33,178 bases of DNA, taken from contig CAIUKU010000247.1 in NCBI GenBank assembly GCA_903899825.1, forward strand, positions 1 through 33,178. Direction: 5' to 3'. Numbering within the stretch: position 1 is the first letter of the stretch; each line of letters begins with the position of its first letter. Of the stretch, positions 31,116 to 33,178 are shown piece by piece. Under the pieces are notes generated by a model. The model worked only from the letters and a program-made list of their open reading frames with translations, made no database searches and was not told where the DNA came from. The DNA comes from an uncultured Bacteroidales bacterium. Its GTDB lineage: Bacteria; Bacteroidota; Bacteroidia; Bacteroidales; JACABE01. The position numbers and the translations under genes are program-made.

Positions 31116-33033
31116 AACGATCAATTTTATGATAAGGTATTTTAAATATCGCTTTCATTCCTTTATTAGCATGGCTTTCAAAAATAACATTGCCTTTAAA
31201 AAAGCTAATCCTATTCTCAATATTTATTAAACCTATTCCGGTTTTTTCATTTATTTTTTCTTTCACCGAAAATCCAATACCATTGTCTTCGTATATAAGA
31301 TTGAGCATATCTTCCGATACAAAAATTTTTATATTGATAAGTGATGCTTTTGCATGTTTAATGGTATTGTTGATAAGTTCTGAAATTGAGCGATAAATTG
31401 TCAGTTCTGTCTTCATATCGAAGCGCTCTAGTTTTTCAAAAGAAATGTCAAATTTTATATTTTTACTGATACTGATATCACTTATAAAATTTTCCAATGC
31501 TGTTATCAGCCCGTAATTTTCAAGAATATGCGGGCTTATATTATGCGAAATTCGCGAAGTATCGGTTATTGCATTTTCAATTATATTTTTAAGCTTTGTT
31601 TCAATATCATTTTTTCCGGCAATATCATTAGCATCAATATAAGCCTGAAAATAGAGTTTTGAAGCTGATAGCAAAGGACCCAATCCATCATGTAAATCGG
31701 ATGCTATTCGCCTTCGCTCTTTTTCTTCGGTTTCTATTACAGCTTCAATAAGTTTTTGTTTAACAAATGCTTTTCTCTTTAACTTAAAATAAAAAAAGCT
31801 TAAAACAAATGCAATGCTAAGGGAAATAAGGATAATGATAAGAAATGTAAGCTGTTTTTTATTAAATTCATTTTTTTGCCTTTCCTCTTTTATTTTTTGT
31901 TCCTTAGCAAAAAGATCATATTTAGCTGATTGTTCGTTAATCTGGCTGCTTATCCTATCCTTGTAAAAATCATCGAGAAGCGTACGGCTTATCTCTAAGA
32001 AAGAATAAGCTTTTTTATAATCTCCGGTTAGTTTATATATGATTGCGAACTGAAAGTATAAGCGCATAAAAAGGTTTCTGTTTTCCTCAATCTCACAAAG
32101 ACTTGTGGCATCAACAACAGCCTGAAGTGCCAGTTTATAATCCTTTAAACCGATGTAAATATTGCTTTGGTTAATTAATGCATTCATCGCACTGTATTTC
32201 ATTCCGGCATTTTCGAAATTCTTTACGGCTTTTAAAGATAATTCCAGGGCTTTATCATACTTTTTCGCTAAGGTTAACCGATAACAAAGTTCGTTTTGAG
32301 ACAATGCCAGGTTTGCTTTGCTGCCAATTTTTTCGGATAATGCAATGCACAGCTCCGAATATTTTACAACTGAATCATTAATGTTAAATTTGTCAATTCC
32401 CCATTCGTCATAAATGGCAGCCAGGCGGTTGTAGGCATAAGCCCTGTTAATATCCGAAACAGGTCTTTTGCTATTTAATATTTCATTCAGTATTGCAATT
32501 CCTTTGTCGTACTCCTGCTTTTGCCTGTAGGCTTCACATAGATTAATATTGCAATAGACTGCTTTCTCTGTGTCTGCCTTTAAAGTATCAAGGGTTTCCA
32601 TTAGTAAAGGAATTGCTTTGTCGGGCATTGATTTTTCAAGGTATTTCCTGGCAGAATATATCAGGGCATCAGTTTGGCCAAGAGAATCGGGGGCTGCAAA
32701 CATTCTTTTTTCAAGTGCTTTTACTGCAACAGTATCGGCATAAATAACCTTTAGTCTTAAGTAATTGGTTTGTACCTGTTGAATAAGAGATAATTTCTTT
32801 TTATAATACTCCAGGTTTTTCAGGCATTGTTTCGAAATGCTTATTTCAGAATTAATTTCACTAAGCCCTTTTTTATAAATACTATCAAATTCAAAACCCT
32901 TTTCAAATTGCTGACTGAATGAGTTTTCAGCAGATAGAATACTAATCAAAAACCAAATAAAGAATATTTGCTTAATCCTAATATTTGCAGTCTTAAATAT
33001 ATTCTTTTTAAAGTAAAAAAAGCAGAATTTCAT
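31102..33033 (-). CDS. TPR-containing sensor histidine kinase (HisKA_3/NarL partner type)
   Basis: This 643-residue inner-membrane kinase starts with a signal peptide or anchor (residues 1-41, hydrophobic core IFFIWFLISILSAENSFS). A helical TPR region follows at about 115-350 (units such as CNINLCEAYRQKQEYDKGI, ALINQSNIYIGLKDYKLALQ), placed in the periplasm by topology. A charged coiled coil precedes one transmembrane segment at 395-417 (LTFLIIILISLSIAFVLSFF). The cytoplasmic kinase has the HisKA_3 dimerisation box ERRRIASDLHDGLGPLL with phosphoacceptor H448, then an HATPase domain with N box ELINNTIKHAKAS (N555/N556), G1 DNGIG (583-587) and G2 TGIGLINIENR (from 598). It is the natural partner of the overlapping response regulator. 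The TPR sensor may bind a protein or peptide ligand; the signal is unknown. Confidence 0.95.
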   Translation of the reverse strand: MKFCFFYFKKNIFKTANIRIKQIFFIWFLISILSAENSFSQQFEKGFEFDSIYKKGLSEINSEISISKQCLKNLEYYKKKLSLIQQVQTNYLRLKVIYADTVAVKALEKRMFAAPDSLGQTDALIYSARKYLEKSMPDKAIPLLMETLDTLKADTEKAVYCNINLCEAYRQKQEYDKGIAILNEILNSKRPVSDINRAYAYNRLAAIYDEWGIDKFNINDSVVKYSELCIALSEKIGSKANLALSQNELCYRLTLAKKYDKALELSLKAVKNFENAGMKYSAMNALINQSNIYIGLKDYKLALQAVVDATSLCEIEENRNLFMRLYFQFAIIYKLTGDYKKAYSFLEISRTLLDDFYKDRISSQINEQSAKYDLFAKEQKIKEERQKNEFNKKQLTFLIIILISLSIAFVLSFFYFKLKRKAFVKQKLIEAVIETEEKERRRIASDLHDGLGPLLSASKLYFQAYIDANDIAGKNDIETKLKNIIENAITDTSRISHNISPHILENYGLITALENFISDISISKNIKFDISFEKLERFDMKTELTIYRSISELINNTIKHAKASLINIKIFVSEDMLNLIYEDNGIGFSVKEKINEKTGIGLINIENRISFFKGNVIFESHANKGMKAIFKIPYHKIDRYETN

Positions 33034-33178
33034 AATTTTTATTATTAAGTAATCGGCAATTAGTAAGATTTTAAACTTCTCTAAAAGTTCTTAGATATTA
33101 GCCAACACATCCAGTTTGAAAAAGAATAAACTTCTATTCAAATTATAATTAATACATTATTAAAACAACAAAAAACAC

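Noticed and set aside
1-33178. tRNA, rRNA or transposase genes
   Set aside because: I looked for tRNA-like ends, rRNA-like conserved strings and transposase motifs on both strands and saw none.

Overview
The window looks like chromosomal DNA from a member of the Bacteroidota. It is AT-rich, and three of its secreted proteins end in type IX secretion (T9SS) type A sorting domains. Start codons mostly lack a Shine-Dalgarno sequence, and several genes are preceded by the Bacteroidota -7 element TAnnTTTG. It also carries a sensor kinase with a periplasmic TPR domain, typical of the phylum. The reading was by eye; no database search was run.

Layout, left to right. (1) 159-7607, + strand: two exported T9SS proteins. 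The first has 1790 residues with a beta-helix and five tandem cadherin-like domains; the second has 639 residues. Each has a strong intrinsic terminator. (2) 7934-8611, - strand: a Sfp-type 4'-phosphopantetheinyl transferase, followed by a 9-nt minisatellite. (3) 9090-12785, + strand: the conserved translation cluster thrS-infC-rpmI-rplT, then rplS with its own promoter and terminator. infC appears to start at a rare AUA codon behind a perfect Shine-Dalgarno sequence, so the protein is 32 residues longer than the first standard start (GTG) would give. (4) 12906-14297, + strand: an exported C1-family (bleomycin hydrolase/PepC-like) peptidase, convergent with the next unit across a shared hairpin. 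(5) 29259 down to 14425, - strand: a probable three-gene operon. It holds a small unknown protein, a stand-alone degenerate receiver protein, and a 14.1-kb gene for a 4703-residue surface protein with LamG, Ig-like, GLUG-like, lipase-like, LRR and T9SS modules. (6) 29260-30476: 1.2 kb without a gene. It carries three putative operator repeats in front of the operon, a MITE-like inverted-repeat element and other hairpins. (7) 33033 down to 30477, - strand: an overlapping TPR sensor histidine kinase and LuxR/NarL-type response regulator.

The most interesting hypothesis concerns regions 5-7. A kinase/regulator pair sits upstream of a promoter with three same-face palindromic sites. That promoter would drive a giant surface protein together with a receiver-only paralogue of the regulator, which keeps the phosphoacceptor Asp but has lost other phosphorylation residues. 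This could be a feedback-controlled switch for surface display of a giant lectin/LRR/hydrolase protein. The parts are visible in the sequence; the circuit is inference.
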